From positions 1-6,927 of the forward strand of contig JBBRLG010000405.1 of assembly GCA_038231495.1 (NCBI GenBank): DNA of 6,927 nucleotides, in the 5' to 3' direction. Positions 1-6,002 of the stretch are shown here, in pieces. Source of the DNA: JBBRLG01 sp038231495. Its GTDB lineage: Bacteria; Planctomycetota; Planctomycetia; Gemmatales; Gemmataceae. Both the position numbers and the translations under genes were made by a program. Each line of letters opens with the position of its first letter. The stretch's first letter is position 1. The notes below the pieces were generated by a model. That model was not told where the DNA came from, did not search any database, and was given only the letters and a program-made list of their open reading frames with translations.

Positions 1-80
1 GACCTTCTCGCGCCGACCTTCTCGCGCCGACCTTCTCGCGCCGACCTTCTCGCGCCGACCTTCTCGCGCCGACCTTCTCG
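1..80. repeat. 14-bp direct tandem repeat array
   Basis: The unit GACCTTCTCGCGCC is repeated without any spacer. Five perfect copies occupy 1-70 and a sixth is cut after 10 bases at 71-80, where the sequence changes abruptly to A/T-rich. The array begins at the window edge, so the true copy number is unknown. The unit length is not a multiple of three, so the array is unlikely to be coding. There are no spacers, so it is not a CRISPR. It lies about 130 bp upstream of the start of gene 1. Known possibilities for such arrays are replication slippage, protein-binding iterons or the end of a larger intergenic repeat; nothing here decides between them. Confidence 0.95.
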
Positions 81-88
81 CTTCTTAA

Positions 89-118
89 TTGTTTGGCGAA
101 GACCTCCGTTTGCATAAT
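89..118 (+). promoter_or_regulatory. candidate sigma70-like promoter of gene 1
   Basis: A CATAAT hexamer at 113-118 (five of six matches to TATAAT) lies 18 bp downstream of TTGTTT at 89-94 (three of six matches to TTGACA). The surrounding 81-150 stretch is markedly A/T-rich compared with its neighbours, as promoters often are, and sits between the tandem array and gene 1. The -35 match is poor and planctomycete promoters are not well described by this consensus, so this is only a candidate. Confidence 0.3.
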
Positions 119-200
119 TGCACCTCCCCATTATTTCTCAATTGAAATGCGTCGATGTTGCGCGACGTATTCCAATCGGCCCGTCCAAAAAAGCCAAACC

Positions 201-206
201 AAGGGG
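201..206 (+). promoter_or_regulatory. ribosome binding site that fixes the start of gene 1
   Basis: The purine run AAGGGG at 201-206 lies 7 nt before the ATG at 214. This supports 214 over the in-frame TTG at 118, which would put a 32-residue polar extension in front of an otherwise clear signal peptide. Confidence 0.7.
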
Positions 207-213
207 TGTCTCT

Positions 214-2883
214 ATGACGCTACGTCATGCGATGTGGATCAGCGGCTTCATGGCAGCGGTTTTGCCGACCGGCAGCGCGCTGGCAGCGCCGGAGAAAGCA
301 GACTCCCCGCCCGACCTGGCGTTGTTGAAGAAGGTAAACGTTTCAACTGACACGAAGGGACTCGTCCAATACTTGCGCGACCGCTCCTATACCGCTGATG
401 ATGTTAAGAAGTTGGACGATTACGTCCTGCAACTCGGCTCGGCCAAGTTTAACGAGCGCGAACAGGCCTATAAGAAATTGATCGCCCTGGGTCATCGTGG
501 CCTTGAAAAACTGCGAAAGGCACAGAACGACGACGACCCCGAGATCGCCGAAAAAGCGAAGGGCTGCGTAAAGGCGATTGAACAAAACCCGCGCGGGGAT
601 GCGACAATGGCTGCGGTGATCCGCACGCTGTTAGGAACCGCCTCTGAAGAGACGGAAGCAGTTTTGCTCGATTTCCTCCCGTGCGTGAACGACGAGTTGC
701 TGGAAGAGGACATTTGGTTCGGCCTGGACCGTCTTGCCAAGAAGCGAAAACAAGTCGTTCCTGCATTGATTGCAGCGTTGAATGATGTAGCACCGCGGAA
801 ACGCGCATTGGCGGCCTGCATCGTTGGCAGGCGCGGTGACAGCGACCAGCGCGGCGCGGTGAAAAAACTGCTACAGGATGCGGACGCGACCGTGCGCCTT
901 CGGGCCGCGCAGGGGTTGCTCGGCGCGAACGACAAGGCCGGGATTCCTACGCTTGTTGAGTTGCTCAACCAGCCGTCCATCGCCGTCGCATGGCAGGCGG
1001 AGGAGTTGCTCCATTACGTCGCGGGGGACGGTGCCCCGGAAGTGACCGTCGGCTCCGGTTCGCCGAAGGCACGCGCGATATGCCGTAAAACGTGGGCCAC
1101 ATGGTGGAGCGCCAATGAAGCGAAGGTGGAACTCCAGGCGTTGACGAAAACACCCCAACGACCCGGTTTGGTCCTCTTGTTCGGCGATCACTTCGACGAT
1201 AAGGAAGGGCAGCATTTTCGGGCCTGGACGGTTGGTTGCAACGGCCGCATGCGCTGGCACTTCCTTGTCTCCAATGAGATTACCAGCGCCCATATTCTCC
1301 CTGACAATCGCGTATTGCTCACCCAGTTTCCGGAAGAGCGCTTATTGGTAAAGGAAAAGCGCTACGAGACGATTGTTACCGGCGTTACCGAGCGTGACCT
1401 GGACGGCAAGATCCTCTGGCAATGCAAGACGGCAATCGAGCCATACGACTGCCGGCGGCTGCCGAACGGCAACACCCTCATTCTCGACGTGGGTGGCAGA
1501 CAAGTCATCGAGGAGGTCACTCGGAACCTCAAAGTAGTTTCTTCTCACCGGTTGGAAAGTAATGCGAACGGGTTGAGTCCGACGTTCTTTTTCCTGGGCA
1601 ACGGCAATCTCATTTATCGTTGGGAAGACGACAGGGTGGCGGTGCGATTCGGAGAAGTTGACCCGTTTACCCAGGAGATTGTCAACGATTTCAGTACGGA
1701 TGTTCCGTTGGCACGGGACGCGTGGTTGGAATCGCTGCGCGAAGGCGGCTATTTGGTGGCCGCGCGGAAGGAAGCCGCCGTGTTGGAGGTCGGATACGAC
1801 GGCAAGACGCGCAAGCGCTGGCCGTTGAAATACCCCCCACTGCAGGCGTTTCGTCTGCGCACCGGCAACACCTTGGTCCTCGGCGAACGGGTGATCGAAA
1901 TCGATGACGGAGGCAAAGTTGTTTGGGAAGCGATTGGCAAAACCGTTAAGCGTGGCCAGCCCACGTTGAATCTCGTGCGGCTCGGATTCGACGCACCGCG
2001 CCCCGTTGGCCTGGACCTCGACACGTCGGTCGCCTGGCGGCTCAAGGGCGTGTCCGACAAGGATCCGCTGGTACAGCGGGCCTCCATCCAAGCGCTCATG
2101 GACCTTGGCGCGAAGGACGACGCCGTAATCGACGCGCTGTTCGCGGTGCTGGCGTCCCCGGACGAGTCTCCGCAGGAATTGACTCATTACGCCGCACTCG
2201 ACGCACTCGACGCACTTGGTGCCTTGGGCCGCCAAATCGCACCCCGGGCGCTTGAAGCCTTAAAAGACCCCCGACCCAGGGTCCGCGTAAACGCCCTTCG
2301 ACTCGTCAACCGTTTAAACCAAGCAAAGGAGATGACGATCAATTCGGAGAAAGTCGTAACCCTCCTAATCGGGGCGATGCAAGATGACAATAATGTTGTC
2401 CGGGAATCTGCCTTACAGATGTTGACCGACCATGGGGACGATAACCGGGTATTGTCGGTGTTCATTAAAACCATCAAGTCTTACCCTTTAGCCGGCCGGC
2501 CTTCCGAACAAGAAATGGTGATAATCGCCCTTTACGGAATCAGCCGACTTCAACCCGAGGCAAAGACTGTGCTTCCGCTGTTGATCGAAATGCTTAAAAC
2601 GAGAGATATTACAATCCGGCGCGTGGCGGTGCGAGTAATTGGGAGCTTGAAAGCAGGCGGAAAACCGGCAGTCTCCGCGCTACTTGAAGTTTTCAAAGCC
2701 GAAGATATTAAAGAACATAAAATGGCCAATGCGCTTCGACAGGATTGCATCGCCACTTTTTCAGACATTGGGCGGGAAGCGCGCGATGCGATTCCCGTAT
2801 TAAAAGCAACCTTGAACGATCCGGATGAGCTAACACGTGCGTACGCTGAAGACGCACTAAAGAAAGTTGAGGGGACGAAATGA
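214..2883 (+). CDS. exported HEAT-repeat / beta-propeller / HEAT-repeat protein
   Basis: This is an 889-residue protein, probably a scaffold or binding protein outside the cytoplasm; no catalytic motif is visible. Residues 1-24 look like a Sec signal peptide: an Arg near the start, a hydrophobic stretch and SALA before APEKAD as the likely cleavage site. Residues about 74-124 form a helical block (LGSAKFNEREQAYKKL, then a DDDPEIAEKAK helix) of a kind frequent in planctomycete HEAT proteins. Further HEAT helices run to about 285, followed by a Trp-rich helix (RKTWATWW, about 291-298). Residues about 318-597 resemble a PQQ/arylsulfotransferase-like beta-propeller, with blade motifs DGKILWQ (about 397-403), LPNGNTLI (about 416-423), RTGNTLVLG (about 549-557) and GGKVVWE (about 566-572). 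Residues about 605-889 return to HEAT units, for example DKDPLVQRASIQAL and LKDPRPRVRVNAL. The start at 214 is chosen for its ribosome binding site and signal peptide. The domain order is seen in the sequence; exact boundaries and the ligand are not known. The hairpin and intergenic gap downstream suggest it is not tightly coupled to gene 2. Confidence 0.9.
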   Translation: MTLRHAMWISGFMAAVLPTGSALAAPEKADSPPDLALLKKVNVSTDTKGLVQYLRDRSYTADDVKKLDDYVLQLGSAKFNEREQAYKKLIALGHRGLEKLRKAQNDDDPEIAEKAKGCVKAIEQNPRGDATMAAVIRTLLGTASEETEAVLLDFLPCVNDELLEEDIWFGLDRLAKKRKQVVPALIAALNDVAPRKRALAACIVGRRGDSDQRGAVKKLLQDADATVRLRAAQGLLGANDKAGIPTLVELLNQPSIAVAWQAEELLHYVAGDGAPEVTVGSGSPKARAICRKTWATWWSANEAKVELQALTKTPQRPGLVLLFGDHFDDKEGQHFRAWTVGCNGRMRWHFLVSNEITSAHILPDNRVLLTQFPEERLLVKEKRYETIVTGVTERDLDGKILWQCKTAIEPYDCRRLPNGNTLILDVGGRQVIEEVTRNLKVVSSHRLESNANGLSPTFFFLGNGNLIYRWEDDRVAVRFGEVDPFTQEIVNDFSTDVPLARDAWLESLREGGYLVAARKEAAVLEVGYDGKTRKRWPLKYPPLQAFRLRTGNTLVLGERVIEIDDGGKVVWEAIGKTVKRGQPTLNLVRLGFDAPRPVGLDLDTSVAWRLKGVSDKDPLVQRASIQALMDLGAKDDAVIDALFAVLASPDESPQELTHYAALDALDALGALGRQIAPRALEALKDPRPRVRVNALRLVNRLNQAKEMTINSEKVVTLLIGAMQDDNNVVRESALQMLTDHGDDNRVLSVFIKTIKSYPLAGRPSEQEMVIIALYGISRLQPEAKTVLPLLIEMLKTRDITIRRVAVRVIGSLKAGGKPAVSALLEVFKAEDIKEHKMANALRQDCIATFSDIGREARDAIPVLKATLNDPDELTRAYAEDALKKVEGTK

Positions 2884-2990
2884 CGCACTTCTGAAAACCG
2901 GCGGATGAGAAGTCTCGCCGACGAACTACGGCTGATTTTCACTTGATTACCCGTTGTCATGCAGGCTTGCTTCACGACTGATCCATCACC
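2884..2990. other. spacer after gene 1, possible weak terminator
   Basis: There is no gene here. A weak structure is possible: CGGC at 2899-2902 can pair with GCCG at 2917-2920, with GAG/CTC inside it, and a GATTTTC stretch at 2934-2940 follows. The stem is short and bulged and the T-run is not adjacent, so I would not call it a confident terminator. Confidence 0.25.
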
Positions 2991-3074
2991 CTAGTGGTTC
3001 AACTCACTTGAATTGATAGCCAAACCCCCGTAGTGCGGAAGGCTGCTGTCGATTGAGGTGAGTTGAACCACTAG
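2991..3074. repeat. 84-nt inverted repeat / long hairpin before gene 2
   Basis: CTAGTGGTTCAACTCAC at 2991-3007 is the exact reverse complement of 3058-3074. Pairing continues inward to 3020/3045. Over 30 stem positions there are 26 Watson-Crick pairs, three T-G pairs (3008/3057, 3014/3051, 3017/3048) and one G-G mismatch (3010/3055), around a 24-nt loop (3021-3044). All three imperfect T-G pairs become stable U-G wobbles in a + strand transcript but A-C mismatches in a minus strand transcript. The outer ends are CTAG, so the element could be TGGTTCAACTCAC terminal repeats flanked by a CTAG or TA target duplication, as in small non-autonomous elements of IS5- or IS630-like origin. Alternatively it is a structured leader of gene 2, because its right end overlaps that gene's ribosome binding site. 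The structure itself is certain; its nature is not. Confidence 0.9.
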
Positions 3075-3077
3075 GAG
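3073..3077 (+). promoter_or_regulatory. ribosome binding site of gene 2, partly inside the hairpin
   Basis: AGGAG at 3073-3077 lies 8 nt before the ATG at 3086, an ideal spacing. Its first two bases (A3073, G3074) are the last two bases of the right arm of the 2991-3074 hairpin, so folding could reduce ribosome access. Confidence 0.75.
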
Positions 3078-3085
3078 ACGGTACC

Positions 3086-4390
3086 ATGTTGAGCCAGTTG
3101 TTGACGCGTTTCGTTGATGAATTCATGCAGGTGGTGCGCGGAGACTCTCTCCAAACGCGCGTCAAACGTTCGCCGATCCGTTTAAGACTGGAACAGTTGG
3201 AGACCCGTGCTGTTCCGGCGACGTTTACCTGGAAACAGACTTTGGGCAACAATTGGAGCGAGCCGACCAATTGGGCCAAAGTGGGCCTAGGCGGTGCTGT
3301 GCCCGCGGCGAACGATTCCGTGGTCTTCGACGGAACCAGCATCACCGCGTCAACCGATGACATTGCCGCCCTGACGATCAAGAATTTGTCCCTGACCAAC
3401 GCCTACACCGGAGCGGGGGCGGTAGTCACGTTATCGAATGACCTGACAATCGGTGGCGGCGGTTCGGCGTCCATCGCTGCCGGAAAGATTACGGGGACCG
3501 GGAAATTATCTGTGCCGACTGCTGAGAGCAGTATTTCTTTGCTTGGAGGAACCCTTGATGTCGCCACTACGCTGGGTGCCGACGGTGTGAACAACCCCAC
3601 GTTGACCATTCAAGGGATCGTCACCATCAGCCAGACGTTTACGAACAACGGTCAGGGGATCTGGTTTGGCGGGAACGTTGCTCTGAATGCCCAGTTTAAG
3701 AACCAGGGCGGCGCGACTTTCGACATCCAAGGGGGGGACCTCTCTACGATCACGGTCGGCAATCCGCCGGCATTTTTCTCCAACGCGGGGACCTTTAAGA
3801 AATCTCAGGGGAATGGGATATCCTCTTTCAATGGGGATTTCCGCAACACCAGCATTGTGCAGTTCAATTCCGGCACCGTTGCTTTTACGGGTGCGGGCGG
3901 CGTCGATACGTTCTCACAATCGGCTGGCTCGACCGCATTGAACGGTGGCGCATTCAGTACGGTGGGCGGCTTCAACCTCAGCGGTGGCACACTCACTGGT
4001 ACCGGTACGGTCGGCGGCGATGTCAACAACACCGGCGGCAACGTGATGCCGGGCATCAACGCCGGTCCGGGGAATCTGAATGTCACGGGAAAGTACACTC
4101 AAGGCACCAGTGGCGTGCTGACCATCTATGTGACCGCCGGCCCGACCAGTCTTTTGAACGTCACGGGTGCGGCGACCCTGGACGGAACGCTGAACGTGAA
4201 CAAGCCGGTGGACTATAACCCGGCCTTCGGGACCGATCTCACTTTCCTGCGATTCGCCAGTTTGACGGGTGATTTCGCCACGAAAACCATTTCGAACAAC
4301 ACCCCGTGGGTCAGCGGCGTCCATACGGTCGCGTTCTCCGCGCGCAAGCATGACACCTCGTATAGCCTGCTTGTCGATACCTTGTCGTGA
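3086..4390 (+). CDS. planctomycete exported beta-rich protein with LEQLETRAVPA motif
   Basis: This 434-residue protein is probably on the cell surface or in the envelope. Residues 32-45 read RLRLEQLETRAVPA, an N-terminal motif widespread in large exported proteins of Gemmata-like planctomycetes and related to the LEPR-XLL class. The residues before it are amphipathic and charged, and no classical hydrophobic signal peptide is seen. Residues 48-63 (TWKQTLGNNWSEPTNW) match the Trp/Asn-rich opening typical of autotransporter-like beta-strand repeat proteins. Residues about 90-335 are rich in Gly, Thr, Asn and Ser with repeated short strands, as in a parallel beta-helix. A segment at about 296-335 (LTGTGTVGGDVNNTGG, then a VMPG turn and NLNVTG) is the usual end of such passenger domains. 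It is followed by a KYTQGTSGVL-type strand at 336 and a C-terminal beta domain with LNVTGAATLDGTLNV. I see no catalytic residues, C-terminal membrane barrel or PEP-CTERM tail. A strong terminator follows 41 bp after the stop, so transcription of this gene probably ends there. The start is supported by AGGAG. Its precise role is unknown; adhesion or envelope structure is inference. Confidence 0.9.
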   Translation: MLSQLLTRFVDEFMQVVRGDSLQTRVKRSPIRLRLEQLETRAVPATFTWKQTLGNNWSEPTNWAKVGLGGAVPAANDSVVFDGTSITASTDDIAALTIKNLSLTNAYTGAGAVVTLSNDLTIGGGGSASIAAGKITGTGKLSVPTAESSISLLGGTLDVATTLGADGVNNPTLTIQGIVTISQTFTNNGQGIWFGGNVALNAQFKNQGGATFDIQGGDLSTITVGNPPAFFSNAGTFKKSQGNGISSFNGDFRNTSIVQFNSGTVAFTGAGGVDTFSQSAGSTALNGGAFSTVGGFNLSGGTLTGTGTVGGDVNNTGGNVMPGINAGPGNLNVTGKYTQGTSGVLTIYVTAGPTSLLNVTGAATLDGTLNVNKPVDYNPAFGTDLTFLRFASLTGDFATKTISNNTPWVSGVHTVAFSARKHDTSYSLLVDTLS

Positions 4391-4431
4391 CGTGGCCTGG
4401 GTCTTTCCTACTCACGGCGTGCGATGACAGG

Positions 4432-4466
4432 AAGCGAAGGGGCCGGTCCTTCCGGCCCCTTCGCTT
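4432..4466 (+). terminator. strong hairpin terminator after gene 2
   Basis: A perfect 15-bp stem pairs AAGCGAAGGGGCCGG at 4432-4446 with 4452-4466 across a 5-nt loop (TCCTT), starting 41 bp after the stop codon of gene 2. The right arm ends in CTT and is followed by one more T at 4467. There is no long T tract, so termination is inferred from stem strength and position. It separates gene 2 from gene 3. Confidence 0.75.
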
Positions 4467-4571
4467 TGCGCGGGACGAATGCCGTGCCGATCCCTATGTT
4501 TTCCTCACCCACCTTATGCGGTGGACCAACTCAATTCAATTCCTCGATCACTCTTCCGGGGCGCGTCACCG

Positions 4572-5834
4572 ATGTTCGATGTCGAATCCCTCCGCCGGCA
4601 GTTTCCCGCGCTGCAACGGCAGGTCAACGGTACGACGCCCGTGTTCTTCGACGGCCCCGGCGGGACGCAGGTGCCGCAGCGCGTCATCGACGCCATTGCC
4701 GACTACCTGGGCCGCTGCAACGCCAACCACGGCGGCGTTTTCACCACCAGCCGCGAGTCGGATCGCATCATCCACGACGCCCATGTCGCCGTTGCCGACC
4801 TGCTCAACGCCCCGTCGCCCGAAGAAATCGTCTTCGGCCAGAACATGACCAGCTTGACGCTGCATCTGAGCCGGGCGTTTGCGAAAACACTTGAGCCTGG
4901 CGACCAAATCTTGGTCACGCGACTCGATCACGACGCGAACGTCAGCCCGTGGCTGCTCGCCGCGCGCGACGCCGGCGCGGGAACCGTGTTCGTCGAGATT
5001 CATTCCGAAGATTGCACGCTCGACCTCGACGACTTGCGCCGCAAGTTGACGCCGCGCACACGCCTGCTGGCCGTGACCTGTGCGTCGAACGCCGTCGGCA
5101 CGATGCCGGACGTGCGTGCCATTACACAAATGGCCCACGCCGTCGGGGCGTTGGTTTACCTCGACGCGGTGCATTACGCGCCACACGGGCCGATCGACGT
5201 GCAAGCTTGGGGCTGCGACTTCCTGGCGTGTTCGGCGTACAAGTTTTTCGGCCCGCACGTCGGCATCTTGTGGGGTCGCAAGGAACTGCTGACGCGGTTG
5301 CCGGCTTACAAGGTGCGGCCGGCTCCCGACACCCTACCGGACCGCTGGATGACCGGCACGCAGAACCACGAAGGCCTGGCGGGCGTCGCCGCGGCCGTCG
5401 ATTACCTGGCGACACTGGACGGCGGCACCGCCTTCGATGTGCGCTTCCAGTCGCTGTCGGGGCGGCGGCTGCGCTTGCACGCGAACCTCGCCGCGATCCA
5501 GGAATACGAAGCGGGGTTGTGCCGCCGGTTGCTGGCCGGCCTGGCCGAGCGCCCGCGCTTCAAGATCTGGGGCATCACGCAAGCGGACCGGCTCGCGCAG
5601 CGCGCCCCGACAGTGTCTATTACCGACCAAAGCCGCACGCCGTTGCAACTGGCGGAACACCTGGCACGGCATGAAATCTACGTCTGGAACGGCAACCTTT
5701 ACGCCCTGAACCTGTCCGAACGCCTCGGCCTGGAGGAGCGCGGCGGCTTCCTGCGCTTGGGGCTGGTTCACTACAACACGGCGGCGGAAGTGGAACGGCT
5801 ACTTGCAGCCCTGGACGAATCGGTAATGCGATAA
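4572..5834 (+). CDS. cysteine desulfurase-like PLP-dependent class V aminotransferase (VC1184-type)
   Basis: This 420-residue cytoplasmic enzyme has the aminotransferase class V fold, resembling the family annotated as cysteine desulfurase-like, VC1184 subfamily (TIGR01976). Motifs in order are: LRRQFPAL near the start; FFDGPGGTQVP (about 26-36); NANHGGVFTTSRES (about 50-63); EEIVFGQNMTSLT (about 84-96); LDHDANVSPW (about 118-127); the cofactor-ring Asp in YLDAVHYAPHG (Asp about 198, His about 201); and the Schiff-base lysine in CSAYKFFGPHVG (Lys about 224). The C-terminal domain includes RAPTVSIT and ends with FLRLGLVHYNTAAEVERLL. In true SufS/CsdA desulfurases a cysteine sits in a C-terminal active-site loop; the matching region here reads IYVWNGNLYAL and has none. 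It may therefore be a lyase, epimerase or transaminase rather than a sulfur donor. The start at 4572 fits the family N-terminus. The in-frame ATG at 4479 would add 31 unrelated residues and lies just past the terminator. The ribosome binding site is weak (GGGG 11 nt upstream). The substrate is not known. Confidence 0.93.
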   Translation: MFDVESLRRQFPALQRQVNGTTPVFFDGPGGTQVPQRVIDAIADYLGRCNANHGGVFTTSRESDRIIHDAHVAVADLLNAPSPEEIVFGQNMTSLTLHLSRAFAKTLEPGDQILVTRLDHDANVSPWLLAARDAGAGTVFVEIHSEDCTLDLDDLRRKLTPRTRLLAVTCASNAVGTMPDVRAITQMAHAVGALVYLDAVHYAPHGPIDVQAWGCDFLACSAYKFFGPHVGILWGRKELLTRLPAYKVRPAPDTLPDRWMTGTQNHEGLAGVAAAVDYLATLDGGTAFDVRFQSLSGRRLRLHANLAAIQEYEAGLCRRLLAGLAERPRFKIWGITQADRLAQRAPTVSITDQSRTPLQLAEHLARHEIYVWNGNLYALNLSERLGLEERGGFLRLGLVHYNTAAEVERLLAALDESVMR

Positions 5835-5865
5835 GGAGCCACGAAGGGGAATCATTGAATAGCTT

Positions 5866-5900
5866 TTAGCTGTTAGCTGTTAGCTGTTAGCTGTTAGCTT
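5866..5900. repeat. heptamer microsatellite TTAGCTG
   Basis: Four perfect copies of TTAGCTG (5866-5893) and a fifth ending in T (TTAGCTT, 5894-5900) lie 31 bp after the stop codon of gene 3. A related AGCTTT stretch stands just upstream at 5861. Heptamer arrays of this kind are known as intergenic short tandem repeats in several bacteria and change copy number by slippage. It falls between two genes, so a change in copy number would not break either reading frame. Confidence 0.95.
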
Positions 5901-5992
5901 TGACGCCTGATTCTTGATTGCCATTGCCGCGCCCGCCCCCGCCGCGGATGATGGGGCGGACTGCCGGGACGCCGGCGGATCGGGTTTGGGAA

Positions 5993-5997
5993 AGGAG
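5993..5997 (+). promoter_or_regulatory. ribosome binding site of gene 4
   Basis: AGGAG at 5993-5997, within AAAGGAG, lies 5 nt before the ATG at 6003. This strong match supports independent translation of gene 4 and fixes its start. Confidence 0.75.
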
Positions 5998-6002
5998 CAG
6001 GG

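Noticed and set aside
1..80. CRISPR array
   Set aside because: The 14-bp units abut with no unique spacers, and no cas gene is present in the window.
118..213. N-terminal extension of gene 1 from a TTG at 118
   Set aside because: It adds 32 polar residues before a clear signal peptide, and the ATG at 214 has a well-spaced AAGGGG upstream.
93..350. Small 85-residue open frame overlapping the start of gene 1
   Set aside because: It overlaps gene 1 in another frame, spans the promoter and leader, and has no recognisable protein features.
1342..2235. Long antisense open frame (297 codons) under gene 1
   Set aside because: It is a shadow of the G+C-rich coding strand: no domain is recognisable and the sense frame has clear propeller motifs.
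3004..3399. Antisense 131-codon frame across the hairpin and the start of gene 2
   Set aside because: Most of it is the shadow of gene 2. Only its last dozen codons fall in the inverted repeat, and they are mentioned there as a possible transposase trace, not as a gene.
4479..4571. Upstream ATG start for gene 3
   Set aside because: The extra 31 residues do not resemble the family N-terminus, which begins close to LRRQFPAL. A leaderless or weakly led start at 4572 fits better.
4566..5258. Antisense open frame (230 codons) under gene 3
   Set aside because: The sense frame carries the complete PLP enzyme motifs; the antisense product shows no known motif and is Arg/Val/Gly-rich as expected of a shadow.
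4949..5674. Second + strand frame within gene 3 (241 codons)
   Set aside because: The product is extremely Arg/Gly/Ala-rich, typical of an out-of-frame reading of high-G+C coding DNA.
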